From Aphrophora alni (taxonomy: Eukaryota > Arthropoda > Insecta > Hemiptera > Aphrophoridae), in the NCBI GenBank assembly GCA_963513935.1, contig OY740769.1:108665762-108729761 (forward strand): 64,000 nt of DNA, in the 5' to 3' direction. Numbering within the stretch: the first letter of the stretch is position 1; every line of letters starts with the position of its first letter. This document shows positions 1-12,900 of the stretch, piece after piece. The translations under genes and the position numbers were made by a program. The notes under the pieces were generated by a model. It searched no databases. It was not told where the DNA came from and worked only from the letters and a program-made list of their open reading frames with translations.

Positions 1-1009
1 ACTACACATCCAATTTTCTTTGAATCAGGTAAAACTTTTCAAGCTTACTTCAGGGTCATTTGGAAAAAAGTATATTGTTTTCATTTAGTGTGACAACTTC
101 TCTAACTTTAAAATTAACAGGATATGTCTTTCAGGGTAATCTAAGGATAAACTACAAACTTCAAAAATGAAAAAAAAGGAAGGACATTGATTTGCCCAAG
201 CCATTTCTTTTAGACATGTAACCAAGTAAAGATTATTTAGAAGGTAGTGGAGATATTAATGGCAGATGGGGCAAAACTGCTTTCATAGTAATCAGATCTC
301 AGACGATCTACAGTCGGCTCTATACCAAGTGGGAGAGGGGATGATATTTGGAGGGAAATAAATATGCTTTTGGGTTGTATTTTTGGTATTGAGGCAGCAT
401 TTGACAGTCAAATATTCTTTAATCTTAGTACAGGCCGTAAGGCGAGTGATGAAACTGTCTTGGCGATGCGCAGTGGCAAAGAGAAAGTTTGCGCATGCAT
501 GGCAACAACCCCTCAGTTGGTTTATGTCTCCTTGCGTGGTGTTTGTCTTTCTCCCCACCTCCCAATTCCTCCCCCCCCCCTACGCGCATCGAGAGTTTCA
601 TCATTTACCTCCACGGCCTGTACAACTAAGACAGTATATTCCCATGTTGCTAAATTAGATAATTACGAGACTCTATAAGGTTGAAGCTGGCAGACAACAG
701 CAGAGAGATATCTAAGGTTACTGATATTGTGCAGAAAGGGTGCTAGTTGTCTCTTCTGGGGTGTTTCATTTGGAGTTTATATTTTTTATTTGAATGAAAA
801 AGTATGTATACACAGATATACACTGATGATGTAGTCTTATATATAGTCGACAAGCTTCTCAATGCTTTGTGTGGTGCTTTTTAAACACCATGTAATACAA
901 TTCAAAGGTAATATGAAAGGATGGATTTTTCTGTTATTCCAGGTAAAATAGAGGATGATCTTTTGAATGTAATTTTGATTAAGAAAAGAAAACACATTAG
1001 ATTTATAAA

Positions 1010-1560
1010 TGTCATGGTTCTGTGAAACATTGAATGACAAAATTCAGTATTATCTAATGGTTATCTTGGACACAAAGCTGAATTGGAAACTCCTTATTCA
1101 TAAGATTCGTAAAAAGATGGTTACATGTGTTTGACACTGTAAAAGAGTGATTTGAAAAATAGAGGAGGGGAGGGGGCTTACACCTTTGGATTGACAAGAC
1201 TATTTATCCCATCTAAAATCAAGTATGTTGCACTGGTAATGACTTTAAACAGAAAATTTAAAAGATTGCCAACTGACAAATCTATGTCGAACAGGGGCTA
1301 AATTATACCAACTAGAACATTGTAGGTGATTTTGGATCTGCTTCTGGTTCATATTATGTTGAGGTTTGAATAAGCTACTTAAGACTAACCAATTCAGGTT
1401 AGGAATCACAGGTGTTGGCACGCTCACTCTGTGATCTAGCAGCTACCTATGTTGATGAAAGATATAGATCAATGGGTGGCTGCATACCAAAGATTTTAAA
1501 ACAATAGACTTTCAAAATAAATGTAGTCAAGGGCCACCAATTCACCAAGAAGTTAAAGTC
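1010..1560 (+). pseudogene. Decayed Jockey/I-type LINE reverse transcriptase, thumb region
   Basis: With frame changes the + strand reads YL.VILDTKLNWK, then a basic stretch, CKR and ...GLTPLD, then a stretch like IK..YVALV. This is the pattern YLG..LD..LNW..H....KA...CKR....WGL.P......Y....P...YA.LVW found after the YADD motif of Jockey/I-type LINEs. Many stops and frameshifts; no termini located. Confidence 0.55.
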
Positions 1561-1716
1561 CTTGTATTATTTTATAAACTATTTTGATAGTGAAATAATT
1601 GTATAGTCCTCAGGGACTCACTTTAGTTAGTACAGGCTTGAAAATCATGAGGAAATCTGAGCTGGATCTTAACTTTTTTTCGTGTAGTCGTGGGTTAGAT
1701 TCCTCACTTTCATCTT

Positions 1717-1900
1717 ATCTATCAGGTTGCTCGTGACCAATTCTTGTTCTTTTCCAACACCTATAGTATTAAATTATTCGAGAACTAGGATGTTTTTATT
1801 TTATGCTCATTTTTCCTTTATTTATAAAGTGATGATGACCGAGAGGTTTATTCCGTTAAACAGCAAGGGGGGAGGAAATCACGTTATTATCATATATCTT
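1717..1900. repeat. Dispersed repeat, copy 1 (matches 12938-13110)
   Basis: Same orientation as a stretch at 12938-13110; both hold a TTGTTCTYTTCC stretch, a run like GTATTAAA.TATT.GAGA and an AAGGTT/GAGGTTTATTCC-type segment. About 180 bp, diverged. It follows the LINE remnant at 1010-1560 and may be part of the same old element. Confidence 0.5.
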
Positions 1901-2048
1901 GTCCGAGTTTATTGATATGTTTATTTTACATAGGCAAACACAATTTAATTATAATGTTGTGAGAAGATATAATTTATTCTAATAATCCATAAGGTGCAAT
2001 CTTTTACTTTTTAAATATTTTCAAAGTTATAGTTGCACACTGTTGAAA

Positions 2049-2050
<2 letters not shown>

Positions 2051-2101
<51 letters not shown>
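2051..2101. repeat. (TA)n microsatellite
   Basis: Uninterrupted TA dinucleotides, about 50 bp. Confidence 0.95.
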
Positions 2102-2105
<4 letters not shown>

Positions 2106-2570
2106 AAGTAAAATTAAGTAAAATGTGGATGATAAAATCAATTAACTTTTAGATGGTGCCAATATTTTTAAATGAAATAGTTAGTTGAGTTAGCATATAT
2201 AGAAAACAGTGTTGTCAATTACATCAGCATGCATACCGACAAGGTTAAGGCCTTGCCTATTTTTCTAATACCGGTGCTAAAGAAAATTTACTTTTAGTTT
2301 GGTACTTCCAAATTTACTCTGAACGAAGAAAGATTGTTAAAAATATATCCAAGATTAGCTCATGAAAAAATGTATACAAAAAAATACTATTGGAAATAAA
2401 AGTTTTATGAAAGTGAATGTAGATATTGTAATTTGAGAAGATACAGACTGCACAAGCAAATAAAATTTTATAAAACAAATAAGCCAAGTATAATACTACA
2501 GATTTGAAGGTAACACTCACTTTTTATTCATATTTGAGCAATCTCCAAGTAAAAAAAAAGGAGTGACCTA

Positions 2571-3223
2571 CAGTAGAGTTTCAGTAATTCGAGTCTTGGT
2601 AGTTAGAGATTCCTTTTAATTTGCACCAATGAACCCCCCCTCCCATATAAATTTTTTAAATTATCAAGAAAGAGAACTTGATGCATTACGGTTCATGGTT
2701 TAAGTTTAACATGCATTGTCAGCATTGTTAACATCCATGGTCGGCATTGTGCCATGGCTTAGTTCACGAAATTCTTTCTTAGAATTGTAGTCGACCTACC
2801 TTTTGTGGCTAAAAATTTGTATATTAGTGTCACGTTGACTGTTATAGCTGATACCGAAGATGTATCTGGAGAAACTGTTCCAAAGATGAAGCATTAAAGT
2901 TTGGCAACACTAGACACGGTATTAGATTATGTTAAGATACAAACAGAAGCTATGCTGCTTAGAAGATGTTGTGATATCACTGTTAAAAATCAAAGCTCTA
3001 TTATAAAACAAAAGACACTGGACATCCAAAAAAAAGTTAATGTTTTTTAATTTTATTTTAGTAATGTTAGCCTAAACAATTATCCACTATATTTAACCTT
3101 ATTAACCTTAAAAAATTATTCACACACTACCCTATGGTTTGTTCTTATTTCTGTATAATTCGAGTTTCTTGCAATTTGAGGTCACCTCAGCTCCAGTTAG
3201 CTCGAATTACCAAGACTCTATTG
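2571..3223 (+). mobile_element. Internally deleted pogo/Tigger-like element
   Basis: Inverted ends: left CAGTAGAGTTTCAGTAATTC, right (read inwards) CAATAGAGTCTTGGTAATTC. Each end abuts TA (2569-2570 and 3224-3225), the pogo target duplication. Inside, from about 2885 to 3050, the + strand reads LATLDTVLDYVKIQ, then a leucine-rich helix, then KQKTLDIQKKVNVF and a stop. That is the C-terminal tail of Tigger transposases. The catalytic part is missing, so the element depends on others for movement. Confidence 0.72.
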
Positions 3224-3737
3224 TATATATAAACTTTGGACAATTGAAATTTAATTTAAATTTTGTAAATATAAACTGAAATTTGTGAGTTAACTTTTAA
3301 GTTGTTAGACATAGATGAACTTGTTGATTAAAATATAAATGAATGTGTATTAAATTCGACCAGAACCAATACCCGAGAGAAAGCGAAATCATGGCAAATG
3401 GAATTTCAACGAACTTATAAATATATTAACCTTTAATGAATTCCACAATTAACTTCAGATATAAAATTTTATTTAACAAATCGTTTGTCATTGTAAAATT
3501 GCTCTGTTGCAAGGTACTTAATAAAATACTTGTTGATGTCAAAGCTGACATAAATTGTTCTTATTCATTAGTATAGTAAGCCAAGAAAGAAGCCTATGAG
3601 AAAATATCTCTTATTGTAAGTTAAAGGCTATTGATAAATAATTTGATCTAATTTATACATTTAATCTCTCAACTTGTAGCTCATGTGGAAATCTAATAAT
3701 TAACAAAACTCAAAATAAAAATAAAATCTTTTTATAG

Positions 3738-3921
3738 GGCATTATGCGAGGCTTTTATCTGGTTATGTGGTTACTTCGTCATGCTCTATGGACTTAAATT
3801 AGATACTGCAAAGGCAGCGGATTGGCTTAATATAGTTACACTTGCTCTTGGACATGCAATGCTTGTTTTATCTCCCATCAAAATAATCATATTTGCAACC
3901 ATCCTAGCTGTCCTTTTTGGG
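3738..3921 (+). CDS. PKD1-like gene 1, exon a (membrane pair before TOP domain)
   Basis: Acceptor TTTATAG before 3738, donor GTAATT at 3922; the exon enters with the last base of a split codon and leaves in phase 0. It encodes two hydrophobic segments, around EAFIWLCGYFVMLYGLKL and HAMLVLSPIKIIIFATILAV, joined by a loop with ADWLN. The pattern YG...W.....P(I/L)K matches the segments that precede the TOP domain in polycystin-1. The previous exon must end with two bases of a codon; no such exon was found in 1-3737. Confidence 0.85.
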
Positions 3922-6900
3922 GTAATTATATTTAATCCTATATAATATTATTGTTAAATTTATTATTATTTCATTTGTACATTTTGGTAAAATCATTTAT
4001 TGATTTTATTTAGAAATTGTATAATGTGGAGACATTTGACTGCAATCCAGCAGATGCAGTGTTTTTGGATGCATTTGGAAATCCACAGTATCTAAATAAT
4101 CTTATAAAATTACGATCACAACCCGAGTACCATCCACTGTCACGCTTAAAAATTGAAGTAAGTTTAATTTTTTTAAATTACTATTTTGTATCACTTATAA
4201 TATATATTTACATGTTATAATACTTAACGTTTTAACAATATTATAAAAACTAGAAATAAAAAAATTAAACTAAAACAAAAAGTACAACTAATTTTTGAAA
4301 AAATAATGAAAAATTAGGTACTGGTACCTCAAAGGAAATTCTGTTTTGAGGTTATCATCATAGTAATAGGCAGATATTATTAGTTAATTAGTATATAATA
4401 TAAATAATAATAATATTTAATTATTTGATGTTGTTTAAATAGGCAGATGCAAATAATTAAACTTTACAGATAGACAAATAAGTATTATAATAGGATACAG
4501 AAAATTTATTTATACTACCTTAAGATGAAACATAAATAGACTTATCTGCTACTACTAAAACGAAGCACTATTATAGATAACAACAAGGTTCCATTCTCAC
4601 ACAGGTATACAAATATACAAGGTCTAAAGTGTTTTAAACAACATAAACTTCACAGTGATAATAAATTAATAGCTTACATGAAAAAAATTGAAATACTAAC
4701 AATGGAAATAAAATGTTTAACGAGTCAAGTTGCTGAACTTCAAATGAAACTAGAAAATGTAAAACAATATTCATGAGTCAATATGGATTACCACAGGAGT
4801 TAAATGAAAGTACTCCGGATATAGTTAAAATGGTTGGAGTAGTTTTGGACTGTAATGTAAATGATTTGATTATAGACAAAATTGTCATCAACTTGAAAAA
4901 AGAGCAGATGATGGACCTTTGGGCATAATAATTGTAAAGCTTGTGACAAGGCAAAGATTCTATAACCAAGTCCCTATGTCCTTCAAGGAGACAACTTTAC
5001 ATAAAGTTAAGAAGAACAAAAACTACAGGTATATTTAGCTACTTGGAGGCAAGTTATAATAAGGAAAAACGATGGGCATCAATGATACTGTTTCAAACTC
5101 TATCAGATTTAAACAAGCTGTAACATCACTCAAATATTTATTTTTTAGTCTTTTTTTAAAAAAATGTGTATTGTATAAATTTTTATTTTGAAATTGATTG
5201 GTAATGAAAATAACTCATTTAATGAATTTGTTTTAACCCTTAGCACACGTATGACGGGATTTCACGTAACCCTCAACTTGACTGGTAACGCGTATGACGG
5301 GATATCTCGATTCAACACTATTTGACTTCTGCAGGTATTTTAATTTGTTTAAAGTCCAATAGAGTGCAGGGAAATGTCCTATTGGTATAACGTGACACTC
5401 CTACTACGGTATTTGTTCTCGATCACCTGTCATTGGACTTTATTTGGTTGTTATAGCAACCAGGCGCCATTTTGTGTTCTGCCCCAGCGTGTATAACGTG
5501 ATTTCTCATCTCAGTAAGCTACGACGGTCAGTTGTAAAATGTTTTCTCAGCCTTATCACTGCTATAGCTGTTCATTGTTGATTTATTATTATTTAAAAAA
5601 AAAATTTTTTCCATTCCTTTTATTACATTTAAATAAACAAAACATGATTTAGATTCAGAAAAAGACATTAAGATATAAAATAAAGCTTTCCTTAACAACA
5701 AACTAAAACAAAACAAATAAATTGACATATGACATAATAATACATTAATTTAAATTAAAATACACAACAGGAAAGAAAAACCAAAACAATATTACTTCTA
5801 AATCCTAAACATAAACAAAGATAAACAATTTAAGATAAACAAAAAAAATTTTAGGTTATAGTATACATTTTTATTTTGTGTAAAATAGGCTAGTTATAAA
5901 AATGGCAAACCCTGACGACCTTGGATTTGATCAATTTATTGATGAAATAATGAATGCATCTTTTTCAACTACAGAATACATTTTGAAATATAGACAGTTT
6001 CTATGGACACAGTATTATCGTCAAATATTGTTTGTGTGTTTATAACTTATGTATATTTAGTCTACCGTATATCAGTAATTTTTTTGATGTCCTGAATGTA
6101 GGTAATTATTATGAGCAGTAGAAAGATATTTTTGATACGATATGTTGATTTTTCGAACCCTTTGTTTTGCCTGAGGTTGGCAGCCATTGTACAAACGTAT
6201 ACTCCACAGTCATTTCTGATATTCTGCTTAGGAGCCCTTCCTTGTCAGAGAGCCCATGTTTTTAGCTTGAAAGATTTCCTCTTCCATTTCTTCAAATTCT
6301 GTCGAGAGATTTGTAATATATTTGTGGATAAAAGTTGCTAAAAAGAAAAATCAATTTATAAAATTTTCATTAGACATGGTTCATTTTTACGTAAAAAGTG
6401 AATATTTGTAAACTATTAAAATATTATTATTATTCAAAACCCAAGTTTTTATTACCTATGTTTTCACAAAGATACATAGATTTTATGTGTGTAATGCAAA
6501 AAATTTTAGATGGAAACATTTTGGAGTTATTACGTACGGAATCAACAAAATTACCCTGTAACCGAGGCAAAATTCCCCAGAAATAGGTATATAAACCAAT
6601 AAAAAAAATTTTATAGATAGGCCTATATAAATTTATAAACATTTTGGTAAAAACATAATCAATTTAAAAAATTTTCATTAGACAAAATTATTTTTATATG
6701 TAAATTTGCTAAAAAGGAAGACCAGATTATAACATAACCTCTATCTCTAGACAGCCTCAATATTTGATGTCTGACAATAACATTCACTCAAAACAATAAA
6801 TTCTACAAACAATAATACAGATATTGTTATTTGTATACACAATTTTTAATAAATAAATAAAACAAACCTTCAGAATAACAGAAATATAATCCCAAGTCAC

Positions 6901-9900
6901 ATACCACTACACCTTTTGTCATTTTAGTACACAAACATCGTCAACTTCCAAGTAAGAAACAATAACCTATAAGAAACTCTCGGAAATAGCAAGTTCTACC
7001 AACAGATAGAATGAAACCTTCTCTACAACATACTGTAAAGAACGGTTACAAAAATCGATTGAATAATCGATTATCTTATTTAGTAAACTGCATCGAAATA
7101 AGAATGAGATTCGTTCGGTTTGGTTACTACTTTGGTAAAATAGATATATCTCATGATCTACAGAACAGTGTTTTGGTCGACCTGTTTGACAGAAAAATAG
7201 ATTTGTGAACATCTGAGAAAAAAATGGCGTCATTTCTACTTACAACCGCACAGTTCAAATCTTTGATTTTCTGCATAAAAATATGCAAACTTTACCAATT
7301 TTTTTAATATTATTTATAACGTTTTGTGGTATTTTTTTTTGCATGATTATTGCGATAGGACCATAAAAAAAAAGTTAAATGATAGGACTAAGTGGGCGAA
7401 ATGTTGAATTGCAAAATACGTGTTTTACGGTTGTTAGACTAAACCATACGTTGAGAATCGACCCGAAATGGGGTTGCCCCGTGCCGGTAGGGTTAAGTCT
7501 CTGAGAGTAAGCTTCGAAACATGGATTCAGTATAATTCAGAACATTCAAGGCAGGAAATACAGTGATTGATAATTGACCGTCTTCTTTCCCATGGTTTTA
7601 CATATGCTGTACTTTTCCTTTGAATTTTGCATTTTGGACCTGTTTGACACTTTACAGTAGATCTTTCCATTTAGCGTTGTGTGATAAATATTATTAAATT
7701 AAATAACAGAAGCAAGAAGGTATCACATTAAGAAGGTATCTGCTTAAGGTATCACATTTCCTCATTCCTCAAGTAAAAATAATTTTATAATAGTACATTC
7801 ATATTATTAGAATAAAATAGAATGTCCTAGAAATGTTAAGTGGAAATATTTTTGTTTAAATTTACAAATTTGTAAATATTTGGTATTAATATTGTAAATT
7901 GTGATTTTATGTTAAGGAAATGAGACATAAGCAGAAGGTGATGCGACGTTGGAGAATCGTGGTGGATTTTGTGGTGATATTTACGTTTTTTTTATTGTTA
8001 TTTTCAAGCATTTTCAGTTGGACTCCATTGTATTATATAGGAAACAAACATATCTCTAACATGATCACATTATCAAGTTTTGGTGGTCTAAGTCTGCAAA
8101 CTGTACATAATACAACTGAGTGAGTTAATTTTAAGCTGCATTTAAACAAGTATTTTTGTGTTTTTTTAATATTTTTTTTTATATAATAGCATATTTAATT
8201 ATTATTCAGTCACAACTACTTTTTTTAAACTTAACTTATCGCAGAAGTTGTGCTCATTCATTTTGAGCAATGATTTTTACATAACCTTAAAATAAGCTAA
8301 TAAATTTGTAACAGCTTATCTGCTAAAAACATCTTGTACAAACGTAAGTGTGAAAACGTTTGTCAGAATCCTTGTAAGTGACAGCAGTGAAATATTTATT
8401 TGAATTGTTATAAAAGTAAAAAAAATGTTGTTTGTGGTTGCTATGGACTTTTAATCAATAATGATCATGTTGCCTTACTGGACTGGTACAATTAAATAAA
8501 TTACCTAAATTCTACAGCTCCATCTCCCTTTATACAAGTACTTAAAGATAAATTTAAAGCTTCAATAACTACTTAAATAAAATACACCTCTCTCTTAAAT
8601 TCAACAGTGAAATAGAAAATAACAAAAACTTTCTGGATTTAACAATAACTAGTGTCAGTGACAGATTCTCTTTTAAAATATACAGGAAACCAAATCAAAC
8701 AAACCAAACTATACATACATCATCCATATAACCAAAAAATAGCAGTTTACGATAGTTTTATATCTAAAGCATTCAACATACCAATGAACAAGAATGATCT
8801 CATAAACCAAATCAACACAATAAAACAAATAGCGGTTTCAAATGGATATGATCACACCCTTATAGACAATATAATAACAAATAGAAACAAAACAAAACCG
8901 ACAAGAGGAAAAACAAAATGTATTGGAATTCCATATCACAGTTTAATAGATAATGTTGCTAGCCGAAAAGTACACACTTTTTAGCCTTCAAAACTAATAA
9001 AAACTTGAGTAAAGTATTGAAACCAAAGAAAAAAAGCCATTTTACACACAATATAATTGGGATATACAAAATCAGTTGTAACAATTGCAGTAAACATTAC
9101 ATTAGACAAACATTTAAAGTAAAATTTAAAGAACATATACTGGGGGAAAATTACAATAATAAGATAAAAAATTCAAAATTTACAGAATATAAAATTGAAT
9201 CTGATCTCAGTTACACGGGTATCGACAATAATTTACAAATTTTCCATAAGTGTTTTAAAGGACCACGTATGAACGTTTTGGAAGAACACTTGAAATAGAC
9301 CCTACTGCATTATTAAATTCAAAAACCAATTTTCAAATTTTGTAAACTGATAATACAATAAAAGATTTGGGGTCCTTTCCTTTCTTTTCAGTTATAACTT
9401 CACCATGACCAAGTACACACATGTATACCATGTGTCCATAAAGTCCCACCCCCCTCTTATTTTTTTAATTAATGGAAATATATAGATTTGCTTTGGGGAA
9501 AGTTTAGATAACCAATGGAGGAGTTTTTTGGAAGTATCAAAATTTTCAACCCTTACCCCCAAAATGGGGTAGTTTGGGGGTAAGTCAAGAATTTTAAATA
9601 GCAACCCCTATTGAGTGATGTCTCATTTTAAAGGTCTTTTCAAAATAAGAATAATGGCGCAAACCAGAGGTCTCTAAGTTCATCCTACCAAACATAGCAA
9701 CCAATCGAATTGTGAATTTTACGTTAATAATTAGACCAGAAATGTTATGAAATATACAACAAGCTTTTGAGTCCAGAATCTATTTCTGCCAAAAAGTAAA
9801 TGGTAGCCATCTCAAGAACTTAACATGAGCTTAAAAAACAATGTAAGGCTCTTACCATCATTTTACCAACATAGAGCAGTTTGTAATGTAATAAAAACAA

Positions 9901-12900
9901 CCGGAGTTTGTAGTTTAACATTCACAATTCGATTGGTTGCTATGTTGGGTAAGATAAACTTAGAGACCTCTGGTTTGCGCCATTATTCTTATTTTTAAAA
10001 GACCTTTAAGTCAAACAAATTTAAATCAACATGAAGTGATTTTAAAATATATTGCAACACAGAACACTATAAATTAATACTACACATTTCATCACTGTGG
10101 CGAACTTAAAGATAAAATCAAACATCCAATACCACAATTCAATAAAACAAGATTTATTTCCTTATTTATATTTATATGTTAGAAATTTACATAAGGAAAT
10201 AAATCTTGTTTTATTGAATTGTGATATTGGGTGTTTGAATTTAAACTATAAACAAATAATTAACATCCCTCACACGATTACACATAATATCAACATTTAC
10301 AGGATACTGTCAGAATTAGGCTGCTGACAAATTAAAACTAAGCGAAGAAAATAATCTAAATAGTTCTACTGGGGGCGAAATTGAAAGTTATCACAACCAC
10401 TAGGTTCCTGTACAATGTAATAGAATCCGTGCAAAGTATAACTACCATTCAACAGCCAGTAAGATAGGGAAGCACAGCAATTTACTGAAGTAGATATACA
10501 ATACACGGTCTGCCGGCAGCACGTTTGGATTGTTAAATTTCATTTGTTTGTCAGCTGATCATCTCACTGGATATTTATAATTTTATGATTAAAATGTGGA
10601 AATTGTCAAAATAAATTAATACAAATTATATAGGTTTCTTTCAAAATCTGGGGTTACGTACCCATTACAGAAGCCACCCCTGGATAGGAATGCTAATGTT
10701 TTGGAACGTTGTTTTTGATAAACAGCTCAATTGAGTTCCACCTAGTAGGTTCTCCAAAGTAATTTTATTTGATTGAGAAGGCATGGAGATTGTGTATCTG
10801 TAAGTAATTAAAAAAATGTATACTTTGTGTTTTTCACTCTGTAATGAATTGGTCTTATTTGGTAACAGTACGAGAAAATCAAGAGGATTCTAATTTGATA
10901 AAAGAAGGTAATTTGAATCATGACCAATCTCACAGTAGAACTTATTGTAAGCCACAGTTTGTATATCTTAATATTCTTACTGTAACTCATTTGTACCTCT
11001 ATGAGGTTGTCAAATATACTGTGAATAAGTTACCTTACTTATCTAAGAGACATGATGTTCATTCATATAATATCTATAATAATAGAGCAATAGATTACAA
11101 ACATTATATTGTTTCAATAGATTCCAGGCATGGCTTGTTCAAAACCCCTTTTAGTTAATAGAAGAATTTTACAATCTCAAAGAATGGAATATACATTTTT
11201 AATCTCCAGTTGGTATTGGGAATTCTTATTTTAGTAGTTTGAAAGGAGTTTATGTTTTTGTTCTGTTTTTCTTTTGTGAGTTATGTTATTGTTAAATTGT
11301 AATATAGTTCCCCCAAAGTCTTATTTAATGTTTTTTATAACTTTTGATTGTTTAATGCTAAACTATTATATATAATGTATTTCGTTACTATATTATATTA
11401 TTTAACCATATTTATTGTACAATATACTTTGAAAATTAAACAAATGTAAATTTAGTATGTATAAAATGGCAGAATTAATTAATTGTAGTTTTGTCAGATG
11501 TTGTACTATGTCCCAGATTAATGTAGAATTCTCATTAAAGACAGATCACAACAGTTAGTTGATTATTGGACTGAACCTAGAATAAAGATGACATGGCACA
11601 AGTTCACTGGAGCTGTTGTCCTCCTGATCAATTAAAATTAATCATGTTCAGTTCATGTATATGTTTTAACAAATTCTAACATTTCTTATACACTATATAT
11701 ATATATATGGATCTTTTATCATTTAAATAATTTTTAAAAAAGTTCGAATTATCCGTGATTTCGAATTACATAAGTTTGAATTAGACAGGTTGACTGTATT
11801 TGCTACAAATTGAACAACATGCAATAAAAATGATTGTTAAATTATCAATTTGTGATCAAATATTTATCATGAGTACAGGTAATCATTGCTATCTAGGTAG
11901 CTGCCAAGTTTGCCTATGTTGTAGAGTAAAGTTTGGTACACCTCTCATAGATAGTTTGGTTTTTATTTTAAAGGCCCTATGGTGTAGACCAGACTTTAAG
12001 TTTATTAAACGACTTTACTGATAGAAGTTAAAATGAATTGATATTTTGTAAATATTTTTATTGTTTGTATTTACTAAATATACTGACAACATATTTCTAT
12101 ATTTATAATCTATGCACAAGTCAGATCAATAAGACCACTATGATCTAATTATTACATAATGCAATACTTAAAATGACATAACATAAATATATAGTTATTG
12201 AAACCTGAAAGTGAAACTTAAAACTCGGTTTTTAAATCTCTAAAATGTGATGAATATGGATACAAACTATTTTGAAGTGGGCCTATAAAATAGTTTATTA
12301 TTTTTACTAATTATGTATAACTTTCAGGAGGATTAAAAAATACTAGGTATTTTATTCATTATGGTTTGGGTTTTGAGGTGTAAATCCATTTATGCAATTT
12401 TGTACACCATTTATATGTAAAATGTAGTTCAAACTAATACATACTTATGCAATTATTGGATTCCAGATTCCATGAATATCTTTATGAGACACTTGCAACT
12501 GCTATATTTACACCCACTTGGTATAATGAAGCGGAACTTTCTGCACATTGTAAGTTTCTTTGAAATTAAAGTTAAAGAGGCATTAATTTGAAATAGTCAA
12601 TAAAGAAAAAGTTGATTTTAACTTACTAAATGAATTATTTAAATACTTTTATATATTTGAATATCTTCATCACATACTAGGTAAAGTGATAGAATAGATA
12701 ATGGTTACTATGTTTGTTTTGCTAAGGACAAAAATTCCTTGATATTTTGCAATCCTTTTTCTAGGATCCTGAGCCTGGTCCAGATTGCCCTTCATTTGTC
12801 TACAGATTATAGAATAATTCAGTCAAACCATTAATACAGTTTATGTACAGATAAATGAAAGTTTGAAACAAATTTACAACATATGAAGAAAAAACTCTAT

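Larger units (their letters stand above)
1..3737 (+). other. Intron (or region upstream of the first visible exon) of gene 1
   Basis: No exon of the polycystin gene was found here. Bases 1-1009 contain nothing I can name. The rest holds a LINE remnant (1010-1560), a dispersed repeat (1717-1900), a (TA)n run (2051-2101) and a deleted Tigger-like element (2571-3223). Bases 3224-3737 look like plain AT-rich intron. Confidence 0.6.
4158..7916 (+). other. Intron between exons b and c
   Basis: Contains an AT-rich unassigned part (4158-4660), a LINE ORF1 remnant (4670-5110), a piggyBac-like element (5237-7492) and about 400 bases of plain AT-rich sequence before exon c. Confidence 0.7.
8120..12466 (+). 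other. Intron between exons c and d
   Basis: Holds a Penelope-like remnant (8555-9300), a dispersed repeat (9428-9600), an inverted-repeat element (9628-10009), a long hairpin (10115-10241) and a LINE remnant (10840-11160). Bases 11160-12466 are AT-rich; the only item noted is a possible pogo-type end near 11740-11793. Confidence 0.7.

Noticed and set aside
1..28. Possible exon end before GTAAAA at 29
   Set aside because: The frame that would fit the next exon's phase contains a stop; no family pattern is visible.
364..678. 104-codon frame and overlapping frames on both strands
   Set aside because: No recognisable domain, no splice context, and codon use like the surrounding non-coding DNA.
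10097..10327. 76-codon frame
   Set aside because: It runs through both arms of the hairpin at 10115-10241 and is a by-product of it.
11740..11793. Possible pogo-type end (ATTCAAAC and GACAGGTTGACTG before TA)
   Set aside because: Only one end is visible and no transposase fragment adjoins it, so no element was called.
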